NCBI RefSeq assembly: GCF_000003815.2
Contig: NC_049992.1
Coordinates: 9,983,407 to 10,047,406, forward strand
DNA length: 64,000 nt
Origin: Branchiostoma floridae
Lineage: Eukaryota; Chordata; Leptocardii; Amphioxiformes; Branchiostomatidae
Reading direction: 5' to 3'
Made by a program: the position numbers and the translations under genes. Below, in pieces: positions 45,152-57,400 of the stretch. The notes beneath the pieces are model-generated. The model worked only from the letters and a program-made list of their open reading frames with translations, searched no databases and was not told the origin of the DNA. Position 1 is the first letter of the stretch, and every line of letters begins with the position of its first letter.

Positions 45152-45415
45152 CTTGGGTCAATGTAGGTCACTCAATCATACCACTCCATAACCGTAGGCG
45201 TTTCTTCGTATACGATTTCTTTTCAATGATCATGAAGCCTAATATATTAATCATAAGCACTAAAAAGTATTCTAAATACAAAAAATACCGTATATTGTAA
45301 TTTACTGGAATATTGTGCCAATTGAAGGTGTATCTGGCACAAGTGATTCAAATTTATAAATTTCATCCCCTTAAGTCAGAATGGGCGATTCTGTCATGAC
45401 GTCAATTCTGTCAAG
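45152..45415. promoter_or_regulatory. divergent promoter region between C8orf33 homologue and EXOC8
   Basis: Only 264 bp separate the two start codons, so 5' UTRs and promoter elements of both genes must lie here or overlap the coding ends. It contains TGACGTCA at 45,397-45,404, 11 bp before the EXOC8 ATG. Both start codons lie in the same motif AAGATGGC (45,414-45,421 plus; 45,153-45,146 minus), which resembles the YY1 motif often found just downstream of transcription starts. A short out-of-frame upstream ORF (45,381-45,431) overlaps the EXOC8 start and could lower translation if transcribed. There is no TATA box at a fitting distance that I trust. The bidirectional role is inferred. Confidence 0.6.
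45397..45404. promoter_or_regulatory. CRE/ATF-type palindrome
   Basis: TGACGTCA, the full consensus for CREB/ATF factors, just before the EXOC8 start codon and within the shared promoter. Occupancy is unknown. Confidence 0.45.
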
Positions 45416-48400
45416 ATGGCAGAGGGACTGAAGAGAACTCTCGGTAAACCTGGCTTTGACCCTGAAGACTGTGAGTATCTGACCATGTATGCCCGGCATT
45501 TATAGCTAAGTATTGTAGGAGAGTAGTGAGTATAAAAATCATACCGTTAAAGCGACAGGTGCAATCTATTTACTCCGAAATTTCTGGGTTTTGTTTGGGC
45601 TGTATTTTGAAAGGGGAGGGGCTTCTTGCCTGGTGGGATGGAAAAGACGATTCCCGAATTCCCAACTTACATTCTTTGATCTGCCTGGTGAGCATATGCG
45701 AATGCGATTCAGGCACTTATCATACTGGAACACAGAGAGTTGTGTGTTGTGAGTTTGCTGTCTGCACCGTACAGTGTACACTAAGTAATGTTGTCAGTAG
45801 ATTTTGCAAGATTAGAGTTTTAATGTTACAATAAACATCTAAACAATGTCAACTAACAATGACATCTTGATAGCACTTGACTCAGGTGAAAATGAGTACC
45901 AAGCTTAGGCTAGGGACGTCCCTCGGATAGGACGTTAAATAAAGACCATGCTATTATGATCAACATAATGATTGTAGGCACTCAAGAAAGAATTTAAGAA
46001 AGAAAGAAAGCATGTAGTTAACTTTCCATGATCAACTTGATCGACGATGTAGGTCTGTAAGATGTGTTTTGACTTTGAGTTGTTTTATGGCCTGATTTAG
46101 TTACTTTCCATATTTTTTTTTCATTTTCTATTTTTCTATTTTTTCATTTTCTAATATTATAAGCTATTTCATATTCGCTTCACCTTTTCAATATTTTCAG
46201 TTCCGTTTGCATTTTTTGCCATGTCCTTTTTTTAGAGTCTGTTCATAATCATGCATTTTCTTGTTACCTCCACTCTTATTTGAACAGATTCCTTCCTATG
46301 TAAGTGCCTGCTTTGTGATTTTTTAAGAATATTACTATCTTAAATTGTAATAGTGAAATAATGATCATACTATAGCAAAATTACTTAGTCTTGCTTAGAA
46401 TACTAAGAGCAAATTTTAAAAGATCACACCATTTTTCTTAATTGAAATATACTTTTGGGGGGAATGATAAACTTTTGTTGCAAATATTATTTGCCTGTGT
46501 TTGTTGTCATGATGATACATGTATAGTTCGTCTTCAGCTTCAGAATGAATACTAGTATGTCTTAATAACTGCAATATTTTTGTTCTTCAGTATGGCAATA
46601 ACTTTCTACTGGTATCACTCCTAGTACTACTAGCAAAAGGATTACCAAGCCAGTAGTTAAAACACTATGCCTTTTCTTCCTCCCCCAACACACTCCCAGA
46701 TGCCCGTGAGATAGCCCAGAAGAGCGATGGGGATCGAGACTTGTTAGAACACAGACAGAGAGTACAGAACCTGCAGGATGACACCTCCCTCGCACTCAAG
46801 AAGAATGTCTACCAGAACTACATGCAGTTCATCGAGACGGCCAAGGAAATATCATGTCAGTACACTCACCAGTTCAGTACAGTTCATCCTAAGAGAGGCT
46901 ACACCAGGATTTTCACAAAGTCCTGTCCAGCATGACAGAGCAAAGCTCGTCCACCAGAAGTCATGTGTCCTCCATAAGTTATCGCTCATCATTGTGGCAT
47001 GAATATTTAAAACTTTAAAAACAATATTCTATTCATGCATTTTTGGCAAGGCCTCATCATTGCATGCTCATGGGTCTTTAGTTCGATTGAACTCAACAAT
47101 GAAGGAAAACTATGTTGTAAAATTTGTAACTCTTGAAATTACAGGATTTTCCTGCAATCAACCATAACATTAACAACCATCACTACCGAATTGAAATCAT
47201 CATCATCATCCATGCTTTTAGCCAGGCATGCGTCAAGGAGTCATCTGGACTCCCTTTTCTTAGAATAACAAGAAATTTGATGCCCCTGGACTCCCTATAC
47301 TGGGGAAAAAATTGTCTGACAAGCATGAAATTCTGATTGACCAGGGATGCTACCAGGTCATCTGTAGTCACAGTCTTCTACTGTGACCTCTGGAACAGTA
47401 TTTTTGCCTCTTAGGATACCTTAGAATGCACTTTTTTAAGTTAAAATCATCAAAACTCTGCACCATGGAATTCAGATGCCCCCGGACCCCCCTACAATAG
47501 TCACTTACCGCGACTCACCAATAAGTTTGGACTCCCTATTATAAAATCCTAGCTAAAAGCCTGTTGCACGGATGGACATGACTCTCTTCCTCCATCCTTC
47601 CCTATCCTCCATAGCCTTGGGCAGATCTTCAGCCGAGCAGCCAGTATCTTCACAAATTTGATGTACATATGTTTTGCGTGGGTCTACCTCTGCTTGCATG
47701 ACCATGTTTGGGAGTCCACAGCAGAACGTCACTAATGATGAAATGCCATAAGTATTATCCCAAAAAGATTGATTCATGAGTGTATGATTAAGTCCTTTCT
47801 GTACCCCAGATGTTGAGAGTGAGATGTATCAGCTGTCCCACATCCTGACTGACCAGAAGACCATCATGAACAGTATGATGCAGATGTCAATCACTGACAA
47901 AGGTCAGGAAACTCCAAGCAAAACTACACTTAACTGTTATGTATGATGCTTAATCTCCAAGCAGATCCTATGGTGCCATAAGATAGTATCAAAGCTGACC
48001 AAGGAGTATAGTCGGCCAAAGGGAGTCAAACGGGCTCCGGTGGGTTTGATACTATATTACGCCACCGTGGATCTGCTTGGAGATTATGATGCTGTGATGT
48101 TGTGTCACTACTGCATATTTACGAGGGGCGTGCAATTAGTAATGGTCCTGACCCATTTCCCATAGCAGGAGATTAATGAAACTTGGCACAGTTATTAGTC
48201 TTTCTCTTCATAGGAATCACCCAGAGTTATGCATTTCTCCCATCGTTTGATGCAGCTCTGGACACCGATTTTGTAGGACACCCCAGGTTGGTCCTCCAAC
48301 TGATGCCTCATCAATGGCACAAGAGGGACGACCAGGTCTGGGAGCTGTTTCCACAGACTTCCAGCCACGTTTGAATTCAGGATGCCAGCGTTTTACAAGG

Positions 48401-51400
48401 TCATATGATGGGGCATCATCACCATAAGTTTCGTTTATTTCATCAAAAGTCTTCTTTGGTGTGCGTCCTTTCAAATACAAAAACCGGATCACTGCGCGAC
48501 ACTCAACTGGTTCCATTTCACACCTGGTCCATTTCGCACCTGACTAAGTTCAAACACCAGTAAATCAGAAACCACAATTAGTTCAGAGCTGTCTTTTGCA
48601 ACATAACCCATAGAGATATGAATTATTACACATACAAAATTTCATTTAGATCAGACAACTGGAAGTGGGTCAGGACCATTACTTATTGCACGCCCCTCGT
48701 AGTTCACTTCCCTGGCAGACAAAAAGTAAAAAATTTCTTGTTATTTTTTTTCTTACATTTTAAAAACTACTTGATATACTAAGGTATATTGTTTTGTTTA
48801 GAAGAGACCCCCAAAGAAAAGGATACACCCAAAGAGAAAGAGGACAAGAAGAAAAACCTGAGTACACTTCTGGAGAAAGTTGAGGGATGTTCAGTAAGTA
48901 CAAATGCTTTACAAATTGATGTGTTTATGAAACATTCACAGACGCTCTTTACTTTGCTAGTATCCAATTGTCTATACCATCCCTTATAAGTTATACATAT
49001 TGCACATCTCACACATATTGCAAGTCTCACCTAGCCTGGGTACCAATCCAGATAGTAGTCCACTCCTATGTTCACTGCTGCTACCTGTCTGGAGACCTGC
49101 ACATTCAAACCTTTTGGTGGTTACATCCGTTAATAAGCAAATTAAGGAATGGATTCTAGAGTGCTCGTTCGATGACAACATGCCTTCCCACAAGCGGTCG
49201 GAGGGTGTTTCGTGTGTTGGAATGCCTGTTCAAGCGAGCACTTGAACCCATTTCTTAATTCCCTCATGTGTAGGGACCAATCAGCACCCTTGTCCAAAAT
49301 TTGGATGATCCTAGACGTTGAGGAGGTCAACAATCCCAGACAGAACAGCAAAGAAGCGACTGTATATAGTGTATGATAAACGCCAGAGCAAACTACTTTC
49401 CATTTGGTACCCAGGCTAAGTCTCACCCATTGTTTATGAGTTTATGAATCTTGTCTCCCCCCTGTTAGCATGTGACAGAGGTGCCCGGCCGGTACCTGGT
49501 GCACAGTGGAGGTCTGGTGGAGCTGGACCCAGACTCTAACACACAGATCCAGCGTGTGCACACCTTCCTCATGAACGACAGTCTCATGGTGGCCAGCTGG
49601 ATAGCCAGCAGGTAAGTTTGCTTTCTCTTTTGTATTTTTTATAGGATGGACCAACTACTCTCTCTCTTCACAACCAGGCTAGAGGCTGAATTGCGAAGAG
49701 CTTGAACAATAGAGAAGGCTAAATCGCAAGGGTCTAGAGCAAGTTGCCATTCGGCGCCAGTCAGGTGACCTCAATACGACTGTCGCAAATGTCTGGAGCG
49801 AGCTGCCATTCGACGCCAGTCAGGTGACTTCAATACAACAGTAATTGCCCCAGGTGCGGCCATGGAACTGTAGCCAGTGCTACTGTTTTTGTCTGTGGGG
49901 GACCGTAAGGGTTGCAAAGCATCTCACCTTACCTCACTGGTCCCATAGCCATAGGGGCAGCAATGCCATCAACATAAGTTTTCCACCTTCGTCTATCTTC
50001 AGCCAGGGTTGCCAGCTGGTGGACTTTTTCAAGTCACTAGTCCAAGTCCGTCAAGGACGTCCCCAAAGCATAATTAGGGATAAAAGGCAGCAGTGTACCA
50101 TCTGAAATTGCCATGCTATTAGCTATTGTTTGTTTACTACCTTTGTTTTCCTCATGTTTCCAGACGAGGTCCAGTCCATTACAAGTTCCAGGCTCTGTAT
50201 GAGTTAGACAGCCTGGCTGTTGTGAACATCAGGGATGCAGGACGTAAGTAAACACAACACACATTCTATATCTATTATATATCTATTGTTCTGTTGGACA
50301 ACTAAGATTTTCTCTTTCTTCTCCTTTGCAAATCAATTCATAGGTAGGATATGAAATAATTGCTCTACAACTAGATCTCTTCAGTGTCACTTACAAAAGA
50401 CACCAAAGGAGTAATTGCTATTTGGCGAATCTTATTACCTGAGTGTCTAACCTTCATCAATGTATATCTTAAATGTCATTTTTTAGTAGACTAAGATCGA
50501 CTCTTCTTCAGCTTTAGCCTCTCTAACAAGGGCTTCGTGATCACTGCCATGATAGCTCAAACACATTTTAGATATTTATCTAGCATGTTGAAGTGTATAG
50601 ATCTTATGCACAAGACCTGTATGTCCAATATTCTCATGTTAGAAGTCTTACATGTGAGTTTGAATGATAATTCATTCAAGATGTTTCTTTCTTTTCTATT
50701 GAACCTAGCAATGAAGAACTCCTTTAAGGTGCTGGTGTTTCCAGACTGTAGAGTCTTCCAGGCTGAGAGCCCCAAAGCCAAGGTCAGAAGAAAGAAATGT
50801 CATTGTTTTTAAAAGAGTACAATAAAAAAAGAACAGATATGTTGCATGATCAAGAAGCAGTTAAGTGGAATGTAAGAAAAGATAATCATGAAGATGTTTT
50901 TCAACCCATGCTTGAATGTAAAAACGGCATCCCAATCAATTTTTTTTAATGTGATGCAATAAAAAAGGTGTGGGGGCTTTTTTGAGTGGGAGGGACCTCT
51001 TAAGAGTACATGTGTAGTTTATATTACGGCTTATAAATAACATAATCAAGGAGAGGTTAAAACTACCGTATGATGACCTTTAACCAGAGGGAATGGCTGG
51101 ACAGTCTTGACCAGGCTAAGAAGAGTAAAGCAGCAGCCGACAGCCAGAAGAAAGAAGCTCAAGTCAAGGACGATGCTGCGGGAGATAGCTTCGACAGAAA
51201 TAACCGTAAGCTGACCAAAATTGGGTTGTGGTTTCTATGTGAATTATGGTGAAAACTTGTTCTGAGAAATCAGGTTTTTATTTTTTATAACTTGAAAGTG
51301 GCAAGAGGTGTGATCCCTTTACTAAAAGGGATGATGCTTAATAAAGATGGATGTTGTTAAAAAATGATTTTTTTTCTGTTTTTTTTCAGCATTTGCTGAT

Positions 51401-54400
51401 AATGATGAAGAAGACCAAGAGTTGCCCCTGGTGGGTTTACAAGTTTGTTTTTCTACTTAAAAAGTATTTGTCATCTGTCTCACTGTATGTACAGTATGTA
51501 ACATGATTGTCAGGGAGTGATAGATGAAGTTAATACCACTTAATCTAAAAATAGCAAGAAGGGAATGGGTTTCTGTTTTACATCTGCCCACCATTTTGTT
51601 TCCCTTCAAATGCTACAGTGTGTATGCCTTACATTTTCTGTAAATTTAACAACGTATATCATGTATAAGTACATGCAAAACATAGTTTATACAGCTGGAC
51701 ATTTACCACTGAGAAAAAGCACAGTCTTAATGGTATAAATCTTGCTGACTTTAGTATCTTTGCACAAATCACATTTTTGTTGCAAACCTGTAGGCCAAGT
51801 TTGTTATCTATCAGAGTAAATGGTTTTCTTACCTTACTGCTGCTTTCAGCTCTTCTCATGCTGTGCTATTAGTATGTACCAGTTGTGCTAGTGGTGTGTT
51901 TTGTTAGATAAAAGCTGTGCACTTTTTACCAAATCTGAATCTTTTTTCACGTTTTGCTCTACTCCTGCCTAGCCCCCACACATAAAGAGGTGGATCGCTG
52001 TAAGTTGGACATCTTGTGTGAGATGTGCATGAAGTGCCACAGGCTGCTATAAACTATCATTTACATAAACACCCCCCTTACCACCTTACTATTCCACTAG
52101 ATGGTGTGCTCAAATACAAGAGCAGACCTCCCCCTGACCCTTCATTCATTTTTGTGCATGAAAATGCAATCAACATGTAAGGACCAACTTTGAATTTTGA
52201 CTATTGCATGATACAGCAGTATGTATGCTTTATCACCAATTGTGCAAAACAATGTTTTGTTGTGAGAATTTTTGTTGTGGATAGATTTGTGAAGTGCTGA
52301 GCTTCGTGCCTTGCCAAAGCCTTGCGAGTGCTTCTAAATCTTTTTTTCTAGTGATATCCTTTTCTTTCCATGTTTGACTTCTTCATTTTCTAGTAACAGG
52401 GTGTGATACAGGACCTGGTAATATAACATACGTAACTGTGGAAATCTCTGATCATTATAGATATGTCAGTAAAAAAACCTGACAGTTAACAAAAGTGACT
52501 GGCCGCTAAAGACCTGATTTGATTTGTTACAAGAACAGCACATACAAAACCAACAAAATATACTGCTGTTGTGTGATCATACTCTAGACCAGTTGTGAAG
52601 AGTATTGTTTGTCTACTTTGCATCAAAAGAATCCAATGATATCCATAACACGCCTTTTCAACCTTCATCAAAACTTTTTTGTTTGAAACTTACAACACAA
52701 TTTTGTTCAAAATTGAAACTTACAAGTTTGGAAGAAAGTTAAACATTTTTTTTTTCATTTCTTTTTTAAAGAAGCATATAAAGGACTCAATTACTGCTTA
52801 AAAAGCCCTAAATTGGTCTTGATTAGTGGATAAGGCATCATAGGGTTTATGATACACAATTTTTTCTGTTGCCCAGAATTTGTAATTTTTCCATACTGAT
52901 TGCAGCAAAGTGCAGAGGAAATGTTGCGGGTGGACTGGATACAAGAGTTACCGGAGGACCTGGATGTGTGTATCGCACAGAGGGACTTTGAAGGAGCAGT
53001 AGATCTTATTGATAAGTGTATGTTCATTGTTTTAATCATGTTGACTATTGTGAAGAAATAAGTGTGATACATCACACTTATATTTGTACATACACATGTA
53101 AGATTGATATTCAGTCTTAGTGCCAACTTAAATGATTTGTGCTTTTGAAAATACTGGATACTTTAGAACTACTTCTATTGCTAAAAAGTCAACAAGTAGA
53201 AAGTACAGTACAGTACTGTACTTCCTACTTGTTGCAAAGATTAAGAGACATGATATCACATTAAGGTACAATTGGACACATCAACTGGTATTGGCAGATG
53301 TATTTGATGCACAAGTTGTACTGTGATAATTACATTTTATGCCTCTGGGCCTCCTGCAGGTAATGAGTACCTAGAAGAAGTCCCACAATCACCAGCGCTT
53401 AAAGAATACAGGTAAGCTTCTTGTGATATTTTGCTTAAGAAAACATTTGCCCATGTTCACAATGTATTACTAAGTACAGTCAATCAAATAGACAGTAAAC
53501 AATTAGGCTAGAAAGTTGGTCACTAGTGGGTCTGCTTTGTGTTATTGTACAGCCAAGACATAGGAAGTGTGTGGGAATGAGCACAAAAAAGTGTCAAGGT
53601 GATTAAAAGTGCTCAAAGTGATTTGATATACATGTTCAAGTACATACATTTGTTTTTGATGTTCATGTAGTGCCTTCGGATTGACTGACAAAAAACACAT
53701 TGGAGAGAAAACCTGATACATGTAGCTTGAAAAAGCTTAAGATAATTCAAGTAGACTATTTTTCCTGGTTGCAACAATGATGAAATGTTTTATTGCAAAT
53801 TCAAGGTCCATGGGGCTAATTGCAAATGAACAAAATCAAATACATGGCGTGATTGAAAACGGGTAAATAGTCTAAATTCTAATATACAGATTAACTTATT
53901 GTAAAACTATGTGCATACAGAATATCGAGTACGATTCTAAAACCTACATTACTATTGCAGGGTTTGACTTCTTTTTTGAGAACAGTTGAAAATGAAATGT
54001 CACACATTTTCTATGATAGATTGATTCGATGATCTTAGCAGAAGCGTGTGTCTTTTGTGTTTTTTTAAGAATGAAAAGTTTGGTGTGATTTCGGACACTC
54101 TTTCAAACACTGTGTTTCATAACAATGATGTGTGAATGTTTGATGTTGTTGCAGAGCTCGTGTGGACCAGAGAATCAAACACCTGACAGAAGTGCTGCAG
54201 CATGAGCTGCAGGGGCTGCAGGGGGGACCCAAGGCTGCCAGACGGGCCGTCCTGCAGCTCATCAAGCTGGGCAAGTCTACTCAGGTCAGGGCAAGGGGAA
54301 AATAATTGCAGTGTAATAATCCATATGTTTTGTTGTGGCCTGTACCCTCTTGTACTTCCCACTTATATGATTATCAGTGTTGGTGTATAATTGCACCGCA

Positions 54401-57400
54401 GGGTCAAATGGTAAAGCAAGTTTTGGCAAGGCAGTACAACTATTGACAGGAAAAATATACCCTCAATATTCATTTGCATTGTTTTATAAAACCTGACATA
54501 AGTACTTTCTTACTGATATGTTGACATATGGTCATCATCATCATCTTATAGCTGATTAATCATCCTTGGGGGCAGCACAACATGTTATGCTCTATCAGTA
54601 GGCATTTTAGTCCCCTGGCGGCACCTATCTTCTCTCCGGGTACACATATGACATATGGTACACACTGACATATGTACCATTTTCTATCATGTCAGCAGTA
54701 CTTTCTTAACCATTATCATTGTTAACCTACTTTTGTTCGTGCACTTCTGGTTTCTTACCAGGCCTGTGACCTGTTCCTGAGGAACCGTACCATGGCCATC
54801 AAGCGGTCTCTGCGCCAGCTGAAGATGGAAGGCTCTACCACGCTGTATGTGAACAAGCTGTGTTACGTGTTCTTCACCACCATGTTGGAGGTGGGCAGAG
54901 AGTTCCAGAAGGACTTCTCCTCAAACAATGGATGCTGTTCAGGTGGGTGTTGACCAGGATTCTAGCCAGCGTTCGTTTTCCGTCCTTTGGCGGAATTTTG
55001 CTGCTTGGGCCGGAAAAAAGTTTTGCCCATTCTGTCCTCTATGACAGACAAAAATCCGCATGTAAAGAACCAAGCTCAGTTTACCAGCAAAATTTGCCCC
55101 TCAAAACAAAGAAAATAGTGTTTCAGAGGATCTTGACTTCAAAATTTCCTAGGGAGCATGCCACCGGACCACCCTAGGATTGTCGCGCCTTTGACAGGAT
55201 TTCCATTTAAAATCCAGGGGAAATTTCAGGCTGGCTAGAACACTGGTTTGGCATTAACATTCTACTTGCTAAGGGTGCTGTGTCATTGCACGAAATCTAT
55301 TTCTAGTGGTCACAGCAGAAGTCATTAGAAGAGGGTTAATCTTCTTAGCAATCTCACAGCACAAACCATCTGTAAGACTTGTATGACTTTTTTGTCCTCT
55401 TCCTCTTTAGAAATATATGAATGTTGGTTTAGGTACAGCCTTTGTATGAGGTGCAAACAGCATTGTCAGTCTTAGCAAGTTCAAAATTATTTTTGATTCA
55501 ACACATATTACAACTGTGAAATAAGAAAATTACTTCTTAATGACATTGTGTAATTTTGTGTTTTTTATTTCCTGGAGAATGATTGTATAACAGATTGATC
55601 TTTGTTTATTTCTTGTTTGTTCTTGTGGGGTCTGTGTGGGACAATGTCTAGAGCATTGAAGTTGGAATCAGTAGGTCCTGAGTTCGATACTCGCCTTGCC
55701 CCAACCTTGGGAAAGGCACTTAACACGGTATACCCACCATGGCAGTGGAGTGACGCCCACCGAGCCTCGCAGCTAATTTGCCAAATAGGGTGTCAGTGTG
55801 CCAATATCTGCACATTTGCCACTAAGAGCTGTAATTATTTTTATTTCTTGTTTTCACCACAGCTTTTGTGGTGTGGGCCAAGACAGAGCTGGAGACATTT
55901 GTGGGGATGTTTGCCCGTCAGGTGTTCTCCTCCAAAACCAGCCTGTCTATGGTGGCAGAGTGTGTGGAGATGGCTCAGCACAACTGTGACAAGGTACTCG
56001 TTTTTCTGTACTTTCTCAAAAACGTGCTGTTTTTAACTATGTTCTCATGACTAAACTATGGTGGCAGAGTGTGTGGAAATGGCTCAGCACAACTGTGACA
56101 TTGAGGAACACGTTCCTCCGTACTTTATCAGAAACTCGCTGTTTTAACTATGTCCACATGACTAAACTATGGTTGGTATCGGGTCAACAGGTAAGGGAGA
56201 TGGATTATAACCAAAAGACTAATGCATGTGTTGAGCACAAGACTAGCTGCATATTGCTCCATTCTTTTTCTGCATCTATGCATCAGTGCTAGATGCCACA
56301 TATCTGGGAAAATATATTTGGAAATGGTTGAGAAGGATATGTTCCACACCAGCTCACAAATATTGGGTGTTTTACATGCTAAACAGAACAATGATACAAT
56401 GTAATTACAAACTACAAATGTAGTAGTATTGTTGCCTTATTTTTTATGAGAATGTAACATCCTGATATTCTGTTGCTATAGCCTAGTTAGGCTTCATAGA
56501 GTAGACCGAGTTACGTTAAGGAGAGTAGACTGTTCATTTTGTAGAACAAATGGTAGATCCCCTCACCCCCTTCAGGCGAGTGGTACATCCCCAGCAGATA
56601 GAACGCTTGTTTATGTTGTCATTCTGAATAGATCCACATCCAGTCATTTCTGTCGTTTCTTCTCATCCATGCTCGCTACATGTGGACACTTACAAGAATC
56701 TACCCTCTGTTATTTTCCAGCTGTGTGAGATTGGGTTGGACTTGACCTTTGCCCTCCACTCCCTGCTGGTGAAGGATGTTCGTCGTGCAATGCATGATGG
56801 GAGAGATCAGATTGTGGAGGCCGTCAGACACAGATCAATGGTGAGAACACAGAACTGAAGAATGTACTGTGAATGCATTTAAGTTCGCTGGGATTTAGTT
56901 TCGTGGTAGCAGGAAAAGGACTGCTTGCAGTGGTTTTAAGTTTGCGGTAGCACTATGCGCTGTAGTCTCTTACTGCCTTGGAAAACCATGCAAAAATTTC
57001 TGCATTTACAGTAACTTGCATCATATCCGTAAACAGCAGTAGCCTGATAGTGTTCAGTATATCGCTTTTATCACTTGATCTGTAACTATAGGACTGTTAT
57101 AATGCATAAATTTTCTATACATGTAGTACAGAAAGCTTTCACAACACTTGAATTGTAGGATAATAGATTTTAAAAAGCTGTAGAAATTTGCACCAAAAAT
57201 GATTGGAACTTTAATATGCACTGTCAACTAACTCTAAGGTCATCCCATTGTGAAGTCTGTAGTTCAGTGAAATATCAGATTTCCTCAGTGTTGTCATCTT
57301 TGCAGTTCACTTCGCCATGGTGTGTTTTTTACAAACCTGACTCTTGTTACATTCCCTCAGGAGGAGAAGTGGCGAGCCTACAACCTGCTGACCCCCAGGC

